From a bacterium (GTDB lineage: Bacteria > Oederibacteriota > PGYV01), in contig JAKQNO010000092.1 in assembly GCA_029565735.1 (NCBI GenBank), positions 1 through 64,000 on the forward strand: a DNA stretch of 64,000 nucleotides, written 5' to 3'. Each line of letters begins with the position of its first letter. The first letter of the stretch is position 1. The notes beneath the pieces were generated by a model that saw only the letters and a list, made by a program, of their open reading frames with translations, was not told where the DNA came from and ran no database searches. Of the stretch, positions 14,955 through 24,653 are shown in pieces. The position numbers and the translations under genes were made by a program.

Positions 14955-15674
14955 TTATCTGCCGATCTTCCTCATCCGTTCATAGAAAACAACAGCAGCG
15001 GCGTTTGACACGTTTAAAGAGTCAATTCTGCCTTTCTGCTTTATTTTAACAAGAAAATCGCAGTTTTTTCTTACAAGTTCCCTCATGCCGGCGCCTTCAT
15101 TGCCAAGCACAAAAGCGGTCTTTTTGTCAAAATCTGTTTCATCTATGTATTTATCGCCCTTTAAATCAAGGCCATAAATCCAGAAACCGTTCTTTTTTAA
15201 GATTTCAAGAGCGTTGTTTATATTGCTTACAACAACCATTTCTATATATTCGGCTGCGCCCGCCGATGCCTTATAAGCGGCATCATTCACAGGCGACTGC
15301 CTTTTTGAAGTCACAATTATACCACAGACACCAAAAACTTCGCAACTTCTAATTATTGCCCCAAGGTTGTGCGGGTCCTCTATGGAATCAAGCACAGCAA
15401 CCGTTATATTTTCTTCTCCCGCGTGTTTTCTTAGAAATTCGTCAATTCCCCACGCTTTTAATCCCTCTATTGAAGCGGCAATGCCCTGGTGCTTGTCCGT
15501 ACCGGTTATCTTTTCTATATTTTTCCTGTCAGTCACGGTTATTTTGGCGCCTGCCTGCCTGGCAGCGTTTATAACATCGGACATTTTTTCCGCGTCTTTA
15601 AGGACTACAAGTTCGTATATTTTCCTGTCATTTTTAATAACTTCTTTAATGACATTTCTGCCGTATACCCACAT
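14955..15674 (-). CDS. rlmB: 23S rRNA (guanosine-2'-O-)-methyltransferase RlmB, TrmH/SpoU family
   Basis: A 239-residue protein of normal length. The N-terminal L30e-like substrate-binding domain (about 1-80) starts WVYGRNVIKEVIK. The SPOUT knot domain follows, with the three family motifs: LDSIEDPHNLGAIIRS, then VLGNEGAGM, then DSLNVSNAAAVVFYE. It transfers a methyl group from SAM to a ribose 2'-OH; RlmB acts on G2251 of 23S rRNA in E. coli, but the exact base here is not provable. It lies one base behind cysS, a frequent pairing in bacteria. The reverse-strand operon begins upstream with the PIN-TRAM gene. Confidence 0.85.
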   Translation of the reverse strand: MWVYGRNVIKEVIKNDRKIYELVVLKDAEKMSDVINAARQAGAKITVTDRKNIEKITGTDKHQGIAASIEGLKAWGIDEFLRKHAGEENITVAVLDSIEDPHNLGAIIRSCEVFGVCGIIVTSKRQSPVNDAAYKASAGAAEYIEMVVVSNINNALEILKKNGFWIYGLDLKGDKYIDETDFDKKTAFVLGNEGAGMRELVRKNCDFLVKIKQKGRIDSLNVSNAAAVVFYERMRKIGR

Positions 15675-15675
15675 T

Positions 15676-17052
15676 CTATTTAATCTCCCTTATTATATAC
15701 GTCTGCCCTTTGGCAAATTCCAATATATAGCCCATATCCGCGGCTTTTTTCTTTAAAAGATCTGCTTCTTCGTATTTTTTTTCCGAACGCAAAATACCTA
15801 TCTGTTTTACCAGATTGATTACCTGCAAGTCAACAGGTTTTATATCCGGCACTATCCCAAGCACGTCCCCCATTACGCGCAGCACCGCGTCATATTCCGC
15901 GGCTTCGTTGTCCGTCATATTGGGCAGTTTTGTCTTTATCTCGGCAAGGCAGCCGTAAATTACCGCCTGCGCTTTTGAAGTGTTAAAATCATTATCCATG
16001 GCTTCCGTAAATTCCGCTATGAATTTATTATCGGGCTTTATCTCGGCTTTAATGTTTTTCCCTTCAAGTTTTGTATTCAGGCGCTGCAGCGTGTAATAGT
16101 ATTCGGAATACCCTTTTTTGACCGGTTCCATGTTTTCATATGAAAAATCAAGCGGCCCCCGGTAATGCGCGGATAATATGAACATCCTTATCACTTCCGC
16201 GGAAAAGTCCTTTAAAAGGTCGCGGACCATTACAAAGTTGCCTTTTGACTTGGACATCTTTTCGCCCTTAATATTCATGTAGCCGCCGTGCATCCAGTAC
16301 TTTGCGAATGTTTTTCCCGTGCACGCCTCTGACTGCGCTATTTCGTTTTCATGGTGCGGGAAAATCAAATCAGCGCCGCCGCCGTGAATATCAAATGTCT
16401 CGGCAAGGTATTTTGACGACATCACCGAACATTCAATGTGCCAGCCCGGCCTGCCTTTGCCCCATGGGCTTTCCCAGAACGGCTCTCCGGGTTTGGAAAA
16501 CTTCCACAGCGCGAAATCCAGCGGATTCTTCTTTTCTTCGTCAACATCAACCCTTGCGCCTTCCTGAAGCTCTTCAATATTCCTGCGCGACAGTTTGCCG
16601 TAGCCGTCAAAACTTGCCACGCTGAAATAAACGCCGTTTTTTGACACATAGGCGTTTCCCTTTTCTATAAGAACGGAAATCATATCAATCATGCCTTTTG
16701 TCTCTTCCGTGGCGCGCGGGCTTACGTCCGGCTTTTTTACCCCAAGCGCCTGAGTGTCCTCAAAATACGCGTCAGTGTATTTTTTTACCACGTCCTGCCA
16801 GGTGACATTTTCCGCCGCGGCTTTGTTTATTATCTTGTCTTCAATGTCGGTGATGTTCTGGACAAACTTTACCTTATAACCTCTGAATTCAAAATATTTC
16901 CTTATGGTGTCAAATACGACAAATATTCTGGCGTTGCCAATATGAAAAAAATTATAAACAGTGGGCCCGCATACGTACATTTTCACTTCGCCAGGCGTTA
17001 CAGGCACAAAATCCTCCGCCTTTCCCGTCATTGTATTGTATATCTTTATCAT
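15676..17052 (-). CDS. cysS: Cysteinyl-tRNA synthetase
   Basis: A 458-residue class I synthetase. The HIGH motif is in CGPTVYNFFHIGNAR (about 28-42). The zinc-binding active-site Cys lies in CSVMSSKYL, with HGGGADLIFPHHENE following. KMSKS is intact (GEKMSKSKGNF, about 265-275). The C-terminal helical anticodon part is of usual size. It charges tRNA-Cys in the cytoplasm. It begins directly after the ispF stop, without a spacer base, and runs into rlmB one base later, so it is in the middle of a tightly coupled operon. Confidence 0.95.
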   Translation of the reverse strand: MIKIYNTMTGKAEDFVPVTPGEVKMYVCGPTVYNFFHIGNARIFVVFDTIRKYFEFRGYKVKFVQNITDIEDKIINKAAAENVTWQDVVKKYTDAYFEDTQALGVKKPDVSPRATEETKGMIDMISVLIEKGNAYVSKNGVYFSVASFDGYGKLSRRNIEELQEGARVDVDEEKKNPLDFALWKFSKPGEPFWESPWGKGRPGWHIECSVMSSKYLAETFDIHGGGADLIFPHHENEIAQSEACTGKTFAKYWMHGGYMNIKGEKMSKSKGNFVMVRDLLKDFSAEVIRMFILSAHYRGPLDFSYENMEPVKKGYSEYYYTLQRLNTKLEGKNIKAEIKPDNKFIAEFTEAMDNDFNTSKAQAVIYGCLAEIKTKLPNMTDNEAAEYDAVLRVMGDVLGIVPDIKPVDLQVINLVKQIGILRSEKKYEEADLLKKKAADMGYILEFAKGQTYIIREIK

Positions 17053-17532
17053 TTACGCTTTCTCCTTAAGGACCGCAACCGCGTGCGCGCTTACGCCTTC
17101 TTTGGCCCCGGTGAATCCAAGGCCTTCTTCTGTGGTGGCCTTAATCGCCACCTGAGATTCGGATACGCCAAGGCACTGCGCAAGCGATGCTTTTATCTTT
17201 TCTATGTAAGGCGCGACCCTCGGGTATTCGGCGACTATTATGGAATCCACGTTGCCCACCGTATAGCCTTCTTTTTCAATTATTTCTTTCACCTGTTTTA
17301 AAAGTTCCGTGCTTCTTATGCCTTTATATTTTTCATCCTTATCAGGAAAATAATAACCGATGTCGCGCAGCCCTGCCGCGCCAAGCATCGCGTCCATTAT
17401 CGCGTGAATAAGCACATCCGCGTCGGAATGGCCTTCAAGCCCGAATTCGGCTTTTTCAAATTCCACGCCGCCCAAGAACAGCCGCCTGCCCCTTTTTAAC
17501 CTGTGAACGTCATATCCTATGCCTACGCGCAT
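17053..17532 (-). CDS. ispF: 2-C-methyl-D-erythritol 2,4-cyclodiphosphate synthase
   Basis: A 159-residue MEP-pathway enzyme that turns CDP-ME 2-phosphate into the cyclic diphosphate with loss of CMP. The start region [12 protein letters not shown] gives the metal ligands Asp and His. [18 protein letters not shown] is the second metal and substrate motif, and DIGYYFPD follows. [10 protein letters not shown] near the end is typical. I chose the ATG at 17532 because AAGGGG lies eight bases before it; an ATG six bases earlier is too close to that site. It directly follows ispD, and the two catalyse steps 3 and 5 of the pathway. Confidence 0.93.
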   Translation of the reverse strand: MRVGIGYDVHRLKRGRRLFLGGVEFEKAEFGLEGHSDADVLIHAIMDAMLGAAGLRDIGYYFPDKDEKYKGIRSTELLKQVKEIIEKEGYTVGNVDSIIVAEYPRVAPYIEKIKASLAQCLGVSESQVAIKATTEEGLGFTGAKEGVSAHAVAVLKEKA

Positions 17533-17537
17533 TTTCA

Positions 17538-18236
17538 TCACCCCTTGAACTTCTTAAAATACGGCAGGGATTTTAACATTTCAAGGTCCTGCCGGGTGGT
17601 AACTTTAATATTAATGCCTTCGTACTCCACTGCTTTTACTTTTTTGCCGCGCGTTTCAAAAAGCCGCGCGTCATCAGTCGGTTTTAACGTATTAAGGTCG
17701 GTTGTATCATAAATTTTTAAAAGTTCCTTATACCTGAATCCCTGCGGAGTCTCCGCCGTCCTTAATTCATTCCTGTCAAGAGTTTTGCCTATAAATCCGC
17801 CTTTAACCGTTTTTACGGTTAACGGTACTTTTTTAACAGGTATTGCCGCGGGGTATTTTTTAAGTTCCTTTAAAACTTCGGCAATAAGGCCGGGCTTAAA
17901 ATAAGGCCGCGCGCCGTCGTGTATCAAAACATAATCAGGCGCCGCATTTTTTAAAAACTTTAAGGCGTTATAGACGGAGTCATATCTTTGTTCGCCGCCG
18001 TCTATAACGCCCGCTGTTTTTTTAAACCCGTATTTTTTTACTATCTTTTTTTCTGCAAATTCCCTGTATTTTGGCGATACCACAAGCAGTATCATGTTTA
18101 TATCGCGCGATTTTTCAAAAATCATCGCCGCGCGCGCAAGTATTTCCACGCCGTTTAGTTTATTATACTGCTTTGGCAAAGAGCCGCCAAAACGCTTTCC
18201 GCTTCCGGCAGCCACAATTATTGCGGCTGTCTTCAT
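17538..18236 (-). CDS. ispD: 2-C-methyl-D-erythritol 4-phosphate cytidylyltransferase
   Basis: A 232-residue nucleotidyltransferase. The N-terminal [15 protein letters not shown] is the CTP-binding loop, KQYN follows, and the second motif is [11 protein letters not shown] near 105-115. [10 protein letters not shown] and the late DDARLFE are also typical. It joins CTP to MEP to give CDP-ME, step 3 of non-mevalonate isoprenoid synthesis. Its start overlaps the PIN-TRAM stop by four bases (ATGA). ispF follows with five bases between stop and preferred start. Length is normal. Confidence 0.93.
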   Translation of the reverse strand: MKTAAIIVAAGSGKRFGGSLPKQYNKLNGVEILARAAMIFEKSRDINMILLVVSPKYREFAEKKIVKKYGFKKTAGVIDGGEQRYDSVYNALKFLKNAAPDYVLIHDGARPYFKPGLIAEVLKELKKYPAAIPVKKVPLTVKTVKGGFIGKTLDRNELRTAETPQGFRYKELLKIYDTTDLNTLKPTDDARLFETRGKKVKAVEYEGINIKVTTRQDLEMLKSLPYFKKFKG

Positions 18237-19162
18237 TCATTTTCCTTTTTTGGTTCTTCGCTGTGCGTTTCTGCAGCGGGTGCGTTCTGCGTGCTATTTT
18301 GATTGTTGTTATTGCGGTTATGGCTGTGGTTTCTGTCATTGCGCTTAAACGGCCTTTTAAAATAGCCGCGCGCGCCGCGGTTGTCACGGCTGTCGCCGCC
18401 CTGTTCGTATCTGGCAAATATCATCCTGCCGGCGTCTGTCTGCAATACGTTGGTTACAACAACGTCTATCTTCTTATTAAGAAGTTTTCTTGCGTTGTCC
18501 ACCACTATCATGGTGCCGTCCGTCAGGTAAGCTATACCCTGTTCTTTTTCCTTTCCTTCCTTCATAATTTTTACGCCTATGCGTTCTCCCGGAAGGAAAG
18601 ACGGCTTTACCGAATTGGACAGGTCGTTAATATTAAGAATCTTAACACCCTGAATCTCCGCCGTTTTATTAAGGTTATAATCGTTGGTGATAATTTTGGC
18701 GCCTGTCTCTTTTGCCATTAATACCAGTTTCTGGTCAACTTCCCTTGTCTGCGGATAATCTTTGTCCACTATTTCCAGCGTCACATTCGGCATCTTCCGC
18801 AGGTCATTTAATACATCAAGCCCCCTGCGCCCTTTGCTCCTTTTCATGTGGTCCGACGAATCGGCAATATACTGAAGTTCGTGAAGGACAAATTTTGGCG
18901 CGATAAGCGTGCCTTCCAGAAATCCTGCCCTGCAGATATCCTTGACCCTTCCGTCAATTATGACGCTGGTATCAAGCAGTTTCGGATAGACAGAACCCTT
19001 TTTTGCCTCTTTACCGGAGAGAAATATATCCCCGATAATCATAAGAGCCGCGGCTCCCGCGCCGGATAAAATAATAATCCCGTATAATGGGTTTGACGCG
19101 TAAAGCGAAATTCCGGCAAATACAGACAACGCAATAAAAAACAGATAAATAAAATACTTCAT
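18233..19162 (-). CDS. PIN-TRAM domain membrane protein (YacL-like)
   Basis: A 309-residue protein. Two membrane segments lie at about 1-47. A PIN nuclease domain runs from about 62 to 175 with acidic residues in LLDTSVIIDGRVKD, HELQYIADSSD and ITNDYNLNKTA. A TRAM RNA-binding domain follows (about 190-245). The last 55 residues are Arg/Asn/His-rich, then acidic, and look disordered. The family is widespread next to ispD and radA in Firmicutes (YacL), but its substrate is not settled; RNA cleavage is likely. The tail could bind RNA. The gene begins 83 bases after radA. Confidence 0.85.
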   Translation of the reverse strand: MKYFIYLFFIALSVFAGISLYASNPLYGIIILSGAGAAALMIIGDIFLSGKEAKKGSVYPKLLDTSVIIDGRVKDICRAGFLEGTLIAPKFVLHELQYIADSSDHMKRSKGRRGLDVLNDLRKMPNVTLEIVDKDYPQTREVDQKLVLMAKETGAKIITNDYNLNKTAEIQGVKILNINDLSNSVKPSFLPGERIGVKIMKEGKEKEQGIAYLTDGTMIVVDNARKLLNKKIDVVVTNVLQTDAGRMIFARYEQGGDSRDNRGARGYFKRPFKRNDRNHSHNRNNNNQNSTQNAPAAETHSEEPKKENE

Positions 19163-19185
19163 TCTTTCTCACCGCCTTTTTATTT

Positions 19186-19206
19186 CCGGCTTAATAAATA
19201 AGCCGG
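19186..19206 (-). other. Short hairpin between radA and the PIN-TRAM gene
   Basis: CCGGCTTA (19186-19193) and TAAGCCGG (19199-19206) form an 8-bp stem with a 5-base loop, 20 bases before the PIN-TRAM ribosome site. No U-run follows on the minus strand. It may pause transcription or stabilise the message. Confidence 0.4.
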
Positions 19207-19244
19207 GTATTAAAACACCTTACCTGCAAAAGCAAGCGCATTGC

Positions 19245-20591
19245 TTATATCTTAGTAAGTTCGCTTACGTTTGCTATTTTAATAATTTCCATTTTGCTTT
19301 TTGCGGGCTTTGAACGTTCAGGCACATAAGCTGTTTTAAAGCCCATCCTTTCAGCTTCTGCCAGGCGCTGTTCAAGAAACCGCACCGGCCTTACTTCGCC
19401 GTCAAGCCCCAGCTCCCCAAGAAATACCGACTTGGTGGAAACCGGCCTGCCCGTATGGCTGCTGTAAATGGCGGCTGCAGCGCCCAAATCCGCGGCTGTT
19501 TCAACTATCTTTATGCCGCCCGCCACGTTCATGAATATGTCGCAGTTATCAAGTTTTAAATCAAGGTTCTTTTCAAGTATGGCCACAATAAGAAGAAACC
19601 TGTTGTAGTCAATCCCTGTAACCGTCCTCTGCGGATTGCCGTAGCTTCTCCTGACGGTCAGCGCCTGAATTTCCAGAAGCAGCGCGCGGGTGCCTTCCAT
19701 CACGGTTACAATTCCGCTGCCGGACTTGGATTCTTTCATTTCGTCCAGAAGCAGTTTTGACGGGCTTTTCACCTCTTTAATGCCCGATGACTGCATGTCA
19801 AATATCCCTATCTCATTCGTGGAGCCGAATCTGTTTTTTACCGCCCTTAACACCTTAAACTGATAATACTTTTCCGCCTCAAGGTACAAAACCGCGTCCA
19901 CCATATGTTCAAGCATTTTAGGGCCGGCAATTGTGCCTTCTTTGGTGACATGGCCTATGATTATCACAGGCACGTTTGACTTTTTTGCCGCGTATAAAAG
20001 CTGGGCGCAGCTTTCCCTTAACTGGTTCACGCTTCCTGCCGCGCCTTCTATTTCTTCCTTATATACCGTCTGTATTGAATCAACCACCGCAAGGGCGGGT
20101 TTTTCTTTTTCAATGATATCGGATATTTTTTCAACCGAGGTCTCTGACATTACCTTCAGCGATTCCGATTTAATTCCCGTCCTGTCCGCTCTCATCTTTA
20201 TCTGCCTTAATGATTCTTCGCCTGAAACATAAAGCACATTGCCGTAGCGCGCGGCTATCCTGTCGGCTATATCCAGGGCTATTGTGGACTTTCCCACGCC
20301 CGGCTCGCCGCCCATTAACACAAGCGAACCCTTTACGATACCGCCGCCAAAAACCCTGTCCGCCTCTTCAATGCCTGTCTGTATGCGCTCTTCTTCCCCT
20401 GCTTTAATATCCTTAAGCGGGCTTGCGGCAGGCGCGCTTTCAAACTTTCTGTAGTCAGTGCCCGCCTTGCCTTTAAATTCCGTTTCTTCCTGAAACGTGT
20501 TGAACTCATTGCAGGAAGGGCACTTGCCAAGCCATTTTGCCGACTGATACCCGCAGCTTACGCAGGAAAATACCGTCTTTTTTTTCAACAT
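19245..20591 (-). CDS. radA: DNA repair protein RadA (Sms)
   Basis: A 448-residue protein with all three RadA parts. A zinc finger at the start has CxxC twice (CVSCGYQSAKWLGKCPSC). A RecA-like ATPase follows, with Walker A GGEPGVGKST (about 94-103) and the RadA motif KNRFGSTNEIG (about 250-260). A Lon-protease-like C-terminal domain ends the chain (LGELGLDGEVRPV) and lacks peptidase activity in known members. RadA drives branch migration and helps process recombination intermediates. It lies 19 bases after the thrS stop. Family length and motifs are complete. Confidence 0.95.
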   Translation of the reverse strand: MLKKKTVFSCVSCGYQSAKWLGKCPSCNEFNTFQEETEFKGKAGTDYRKFESAPAASPLKDIKAGEEERIQTGIEEADRVFGGGIVKGSLVLMGGEPGVGKSTIALDIADRIAARYGNVLYVSGEESLRQIKMRADRTGIKSESLKVMSETSVEKISDIIEKEKPALAVVDSIQTVYKEEIEGAAGSVNQLRESCAQLLYAAKKSNVPVIIIGHVTKEGTIAGPKMLEHMVDAVLYLEAEKYYQFKVLRAVKNRFGSTNEIGIFDMQSSGIKEVKSPSKLLLDEMKESKSGSGIVTVMEGTRALLLEIQALTVRRSYGNPQRTVTGIDYNRFLLIVAILEKNLDLKLDNCDIFMNVAGGIKIVETAADLGAAAAIYSSHTGRPVSTKSVFLGELGLDGEVRPVRFLEQRLAEAERMGFKTAYVPERSKPAKSKMEIIKIANVSELTKI

Positions 20592-20610
20592 TTATCCTTT
20601 AATCCGCCCG

Positions 20611-22530
20611 TTAAATACCAAGCTCTTTTTTACTTATCTTTTCCGCCACCATTTCCATAAACTTTCCAAAATCCGCTCCCTTTTCCTCTTCGCCTGTCCT
20701 TTTTCTTATGGAAACGGTTTTGGTTTCAACTTCCTTGTCTCCAAGAATTATCATATATGGGACTTTATCCATGGTGGCTTTTCTGATCTTGGCGCCGATT
20801 TTTTCGCTGTCAAGGTCAAGCCCGACCCTGATATTGTTTTTCTTCAGGGCTGCCGCCAGTTCTTTCGCGTAATCATCGCAGCGCTCTGTAATAGTTAAAA
20901 TCATCACCTGCTTGGGCGCAAGCCATACCGGGAAAGCGCCTTTGTAATGCTCTATCAGCACGCCGAAGAAACGCTCCAGCGAACCCATAAGCGCGCGGTG
21001 TATCATAATCGCCCTGTGTTCTTTGCCGTCCTTGCCCGTGTAATTTATGTTAAACCGCTCCGGCAGGTTAAAATCAACCTGAATTGTGGAACACTGCCAC
21101 GTTCTGTTAAGGGCGTCCTTTATCTTGATGTCTATCTTTGGCCCGTAAAAAGCGCCGCCGCCTTCGTCCACATCATATTTAAGCCCGGCAGTGGACATGG
21201 CCGCTTTTAAAGCATCCTGCGCCTTTTCCCATATGGCATTTTCACCGATATGGTCCGCCGGCATGGTGCTTAAATAAACTTCAAAATGCGAGAATCCGAA
21301 AGTCCTTAAAATAAACATTACAAAATTAAGCGCTTCTATAATCTCGGATTCAAGCTGGTCTTCCCTGCAGAATATGTGCGCGTCGTCCTGTGTGAAGCCG
21401 CGGACCCTCATCAGCCCGTGCAGGACGCCGGACTTTTCATACCTGTAAACAGTGCCAAGCTCCGCCCACCTTAAAGGAAGGTCGCGGTAGCTTTTCTTGC
21501 TGTTATTGTACATCAGGATGTGAAAAGGGCAGTTCATGGGTTTAAGCTGATATTCCATCTTGTCAATGTTCATGGTGTCAAACATGCTGTCGCGGTAAAA
21601 GCCCGTATGCCCTGATGTGTTCCACAAATCAATTTTCGCGATATGCGGGGAGAATATAAGGTCATACCCGTTTTTTATGTGTTCATTGCGCCAGAAATCT
21701 TCCATTTCTTTTCTTATAGTGCCGCCCTTGGGATGCCAGTAGATTAATCCCGGCCCGAATTCTTCATGGGTGGAAAACAGGTCAAGCTCTTTTCCAAGTT
21801 TCCTGTGGTCGCGCTGCTTTGCTTCTTCTATGCCGTGCAGGTACTGTTCCAGCAGCTCTTTTGAAGGGAAAGAAATACCGTATATCCTCTGAAGCATCTT
21901 GTTTTTTTCATCGCCGCGCCAGTAGGCTCCCGCAAGCTTTAAAAGTTTTACGGCTTTTATCTTTTTCGCAAGCCCTATATGCGGCCCGCGGCACAGGTCT
22001 GTAAACCCTGCAGTGGTATAGGTGCTTACGGTATCATCATTAATGGCTTCAATGATTTCCACTTTATAGTTTTCGCCCATGTCAGAAAACATCTTAACAG
22101 CGTCTTTTTTTGAAATTTCCTGCCTTGAAAAACCGGCGTTTTCTTTTATGACTTTTGCCATTTCTTCTTCAATTTTTAAAAGGTCTTCATCGGTAAAATT
22201 CACATCCCTGTCAAAATCATAATAAAACCCTTCATCGATTGACGGGCCTATGGTCACTTTTGTGCCGGGATAAAGCCTTTTTACCGCCGCGGCCATTATA
22301 TGCGAAGTGCTGTGCCAGAACGCCTGCTTTCCTTCCGCGTCTTCAAAAGTGAATGCCTTTAATTCGCCGCCTTCGTTTAACTGTGTGCCAAGGTCTATGA
22401 ATTTTCCGTTAATTGAAGCGACAAGAAAAGCGGACGTTTCCGTTTCCGCCTCTTTTAATATTTCTATCGCCCTTTTGCCCTGTTCCGCCTGATACTCTTT
22501 GCCTTTGTAATTTACCTTTATTATGCCCAT
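20611..22530 (-). CDS. thrS: Threonyl-tRNA synthetase
   Basis: A 639-residue class II synthetase of normal bacterial length. An N-terminal TGS domain (1-60) is followed by an editing domain (HSTSHIMAAAVKRLYPG; then the second editing motif around TDLCRGPHI). The catalytic core has the zinc site starting MNCPFHILMY and motif 2 in the RYEKSGVLHGLMRVRGFTQDD region. The anticodon-binding domain occupies the last 110 residues. It charges tRNA-Thr and clears mischarged Ser. Forty-five bases separate it from the rex stop. A tRNA-Thr gene is in the same window, 6 kb away, by coincidence. Confidence 0.95.
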   Translation of the reverse strand: MGIIKVNYKGKEYQAEQGKRAIEILKEAETETSAFLVASINGKFIDLGTQLNEGGELKAFTFEDAEGKQAFWHSTSHIMAAAVKRLYPGTKVTIGPSIDEGFYYDFDRDVNFTDEDLLKIEEEMAKVIKENAGFSRQEISKKDAVKMFSDMGENYKVEIIEAINDDTVSTYTTAGFTDLCRGPHIGLAKKIKAVKLLKLAGAYWRGDEKNKMLQRIYGISFPSKELLEQYLHGIEEAKQRDHRKLGKELDLFSTHEEFGPGLIYWHPKGGTIRKEMEDFWRNEHIKNGYDLIFSPHIAKIDLWNTSGHTGFYRDSMFDTMNIDKMEYQLKPMNCPFHILMYNNSKKSYRDLPLRWAELGTVYRYEKSGVLHGLMRVRGFTQDDAHIFCREDQLESEIIEALNFVMFILRTFGFSHFEVYLSTMPADHIGENAIWEKAQDALKAAMSTAGLKYDVDEGGGAFYGPKIDIKIKDALNRTWQCSTIQVDFNLPERFNINYTGKDGKEHRAIMIHRALMGSLERFFGVLIEHYKGAFPVWLAPKQVMILTITERCDDYAKELAAALKKNNIRVGLDLDSEKIGAKIRKATMDKVPYMIILGDKEVETKTVSIRKRTGEEEKGADFGKFMEMVAEKISKKELGI

Positions 22531-22575
22531 GTCAGTCTCCTTTTTCCTTTGCCTTTCAATTATGAAATTTATGAA

Positions 22576-23199
22576 TTATTTGTTTGTCAAAAAGAACATC
22601 AGCTGTTCAAGTTCCAGCGCAAGGTCCACATTTCTTATTATTATGTCTTCGTCGCTTACAAGGTGCTTGCCCGCGAAATTAAGCACGCCCTTAATAGGCG
22701 TCTTTTTAAGTTTGGAAAAAATATCCGGTATCACGGCAGCCGGAGTGGTTATTATCAGTATCTCTATCTTCTCTTTTTTTATCACTTTTTCCATATCTTC
22801 GGAATCATATATCTTTACCCCGTCAAGTTCCCAGCCCACCTTATCCGGATCCACGTCAAAACCCGCGACCACTTTAAAGCCCCTGGCTTCAAAACCGCGG
22901 TACATCAAAAGCGCGCTGCCAAGGTTTCCGGTTCCCACAACCGCCACCCTGACGCCCTTATGAGTGCCCAGAATCTTGGAAATATTTTCTTTTAACTGTT
23001 CCACGTGGTAGCCAAATCCCCTGCGCCCGAACTTTCCAAAATAAGCAAGGTCTTTTCTGACCTGGGCCGGATTAAGCCCTATCTGCCTGGCCACCTGTTC
23101 CGAAGACACGTATTCCACATTGCCCGCGGACAGTTCGGAAAAACACTTAAGATATAAAGAAAGCCTGTTTACCGTTGGAAGCGGTATTTTTTTTATCAT
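22576..23199 (-). CDS. rex: Redox-sensing transcriptional repressor Rex
   Basis: A 207-residue protein of typical Rex length. The N-terminal winged helix has the conserved SSEQVARQIGLNPAQVRKDL and FGKFGRRGFGY. The Rossmann domain starts VAVVGTGNLGSALL (about 86-99) and senses the NADH/NAD ratio. A C-terminal swapped helix ends the chain. Rex represses fermentation and respiration genes when NADH is low. The gene starts inside the rpsA stop with a four-base overlap, so it is read with the ribosomal protein. No operator is visible in front of it, but two sites with Rex-like half-sites lie at 30765-30783 and 30815-30833. Confidence 0.93.
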   Translation of the reverse strand: MIKKIPLPTVNRLSLYLKCFSELSAGNVEYVSSEQVARQIGLNPAQVRKDLAYFGKFGRRGFGYHVEQLKENISKILGTHKGVRVAVVGTGNLGSALLMYRGFEARGFKVVAGFDVDPDKVGWELDGVKIYDSEDMEKVIKKEKIEILIITTPAAVIPDIFSKLKKTPIKGVLNFAGKHLVSDEDIIIRNVDLALELEQLMFFLTNK

Positions 23200-24653
23200 T
23201 TAACATCACCCTTTTTTTCCTTATCCAGGTTAATAAGGTCGTTCATTTTAAAGGAATGCTCGTGCGATTTCATATAATCATCAAGCTGCTTTTTCTCTTC
23301 TGTCATTTCTATGTCCCGTCCCGCCAAAAATACCTTTTTCTGCTCTTTATCAATTTTTATAATCTTGGCTTTTATTGTATCGCCCCTTTTACAGGTAATC
23401 TTTGCGGAATTTTTTACCGACATCCTGCCTGTTATTCCCTCTATAACCTCGCAAATCACGCACCCTTCTTCAATGGCTGAAACCTTTACATCAACAACAG
23501 CGCCTTCCTTGTAGATATTTACAAAAGACGCCCACGGAGAATTAGTCAGGGCTTTTAATCCCAGCACAATCCTGAACTTCACTTTATCCACCGCTATTAT
23601 TTTAAATTCTTTCCTGTCGCCCGGCTTTAAAATATCCGATATTTTATCAATACCCTGCCATGATATGTCGTCTTTTCCGACAAAAGCGTCAATATTTTCC
23701 TCCAGTTCGACAGCCGCGCCTTCGCCTTCCTTTATCTCTTTAATCGTGCCGAAAACCCTTGCGTCAACCGGATACCTTTCTTCCATTTCGGGCCACGGAT
23801 TGCCGTCAAGCCTTTTTACGCTTAAGAATACTTTTCTGTTCTCTTTATCTATATTTATTACCTGCGCTTCAATCTCGCTTCCTTCGGGATATATTTCAGC
23901 GGGATTGGTAAATCTTCTGAAATAAGACAGTTCGTGTTTTTGAATAAACCCGTCAAGTTCGGAATTAACCGCAACTTCAAGCCCTTCTGCCGCGGCGCGT
24001 TTTACCTTAACATTAATCCTGTCGCCATGCTTTAATCCCGGCGCGAAAGCAGGAATCTGGACTGGCGCTTCCTCGGGTAATGAAGCGGCAGGTGCGGGTT
24101 TTTCCGGCGCTTTCACGGTTTCACTTACAGCCGGCCTGTTTTCTTCCGCCGGTTTTCTGCTTTTTTCCGAAGAAGCTTCTTTATATGAAACAACCACGTT
24201 TCTTTTTTCCTCGTCCAGCTGGATGACCTTAAGCGGTATGACTTTGTTTAATATCTCTTCTGCCGCCACCCTTGCGTGCGACAAAGGCAGAAACGCGGTT
24301 ACATTGGCGCCAAAATCAATTATAAAACCGCCCTTGACCGCCTTTACCACTTTGCCGTCAAGCGGCTGAGCCGTCTGAAAAGATTCCTTTACCTTTGAAA
24401 ACACGGCCTTTTTTTCGGCAATTATCTTGGACAGAAGCACAAGCCCTTCGCCGTTATCCATCCTTTTGACAAGCACTTCAATTTCATCATTTTCCTTAAT
24501 TTCGTCATAATATGTATATCTTAAGGTTTCTTCTTTCGGCACTATGCCTTCTGATTTATATCCTATATCAACAATAATATCGCCTTCATTCTTTTTTAAA
24601 ACCCTGCCTTTTACCACTTTCCCTTCCCTTATATTTCTGATTTCATTTTCCAT
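23196..24653 (-). CDS. rpsA: S1 RNA-binding repeat protein, ribosomal protein S1 family
   Basis: A 485-residue protein with five S1 repeats. They start near 10 (GRVLKKNEGDIIVDIG), 97 (KVVKAVKGGFIIDFG), 210, 297 and 380. A Pro/Ala/Glu-rich linker of about 35 residues stands between repeats 2 and 3. S1 proteins bring mRNA to the 30S subunit; the number of repeats varies from four to six between phyla. GGAGCG lies before the ATG at 24653. The gene overlaps ispH by 11 bases upstream and rex by four downstream. The linkage ispH-rpsA is found in many bacteria. Confidence 0.85.
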   Translation of the reverse strand: MENEIRNIREGKVVKGRVLKKNEGDIIVDIGYKSEGIVPKEETLRYTYYDEIKENDEIEVLVKRMDNGEGLVLLSKIIAEKKAVFSKVKESFQTAQPLDGKVVKAVKGGFIIDFGANVTAFLPLSHARVAAEEILNKVIPLKVIQLDEEKRNVVVSYKEASSEKSRKPAEENRPAVSETVKAPEKPAPAASLPEEAPVQIPAFAPGLKHGDRINVKVKRAAAEGLEVAVNSELDGFIQKHELSYFRRFTNPAEIYPEGSEIEAQVINIDKENRKVFLSVKRLDGNPWPEMEERYPVDARVFGTIKEIKEGEGAAVELEENIDAFVGKDDISWQGIDKISDILKPGDRKEFKIIAVDKVKFRIVLGLKALTNSPWASFVNIYKEGAVVDVKVSAIEEGCVICEVIEGITGRMSVKNSAKITCKRGDTIKAKIIKIDKEQKKVFLAGRDIEMTEEKKQLDDYMKSHEHSFKMNDLINLDKEKKGDVK

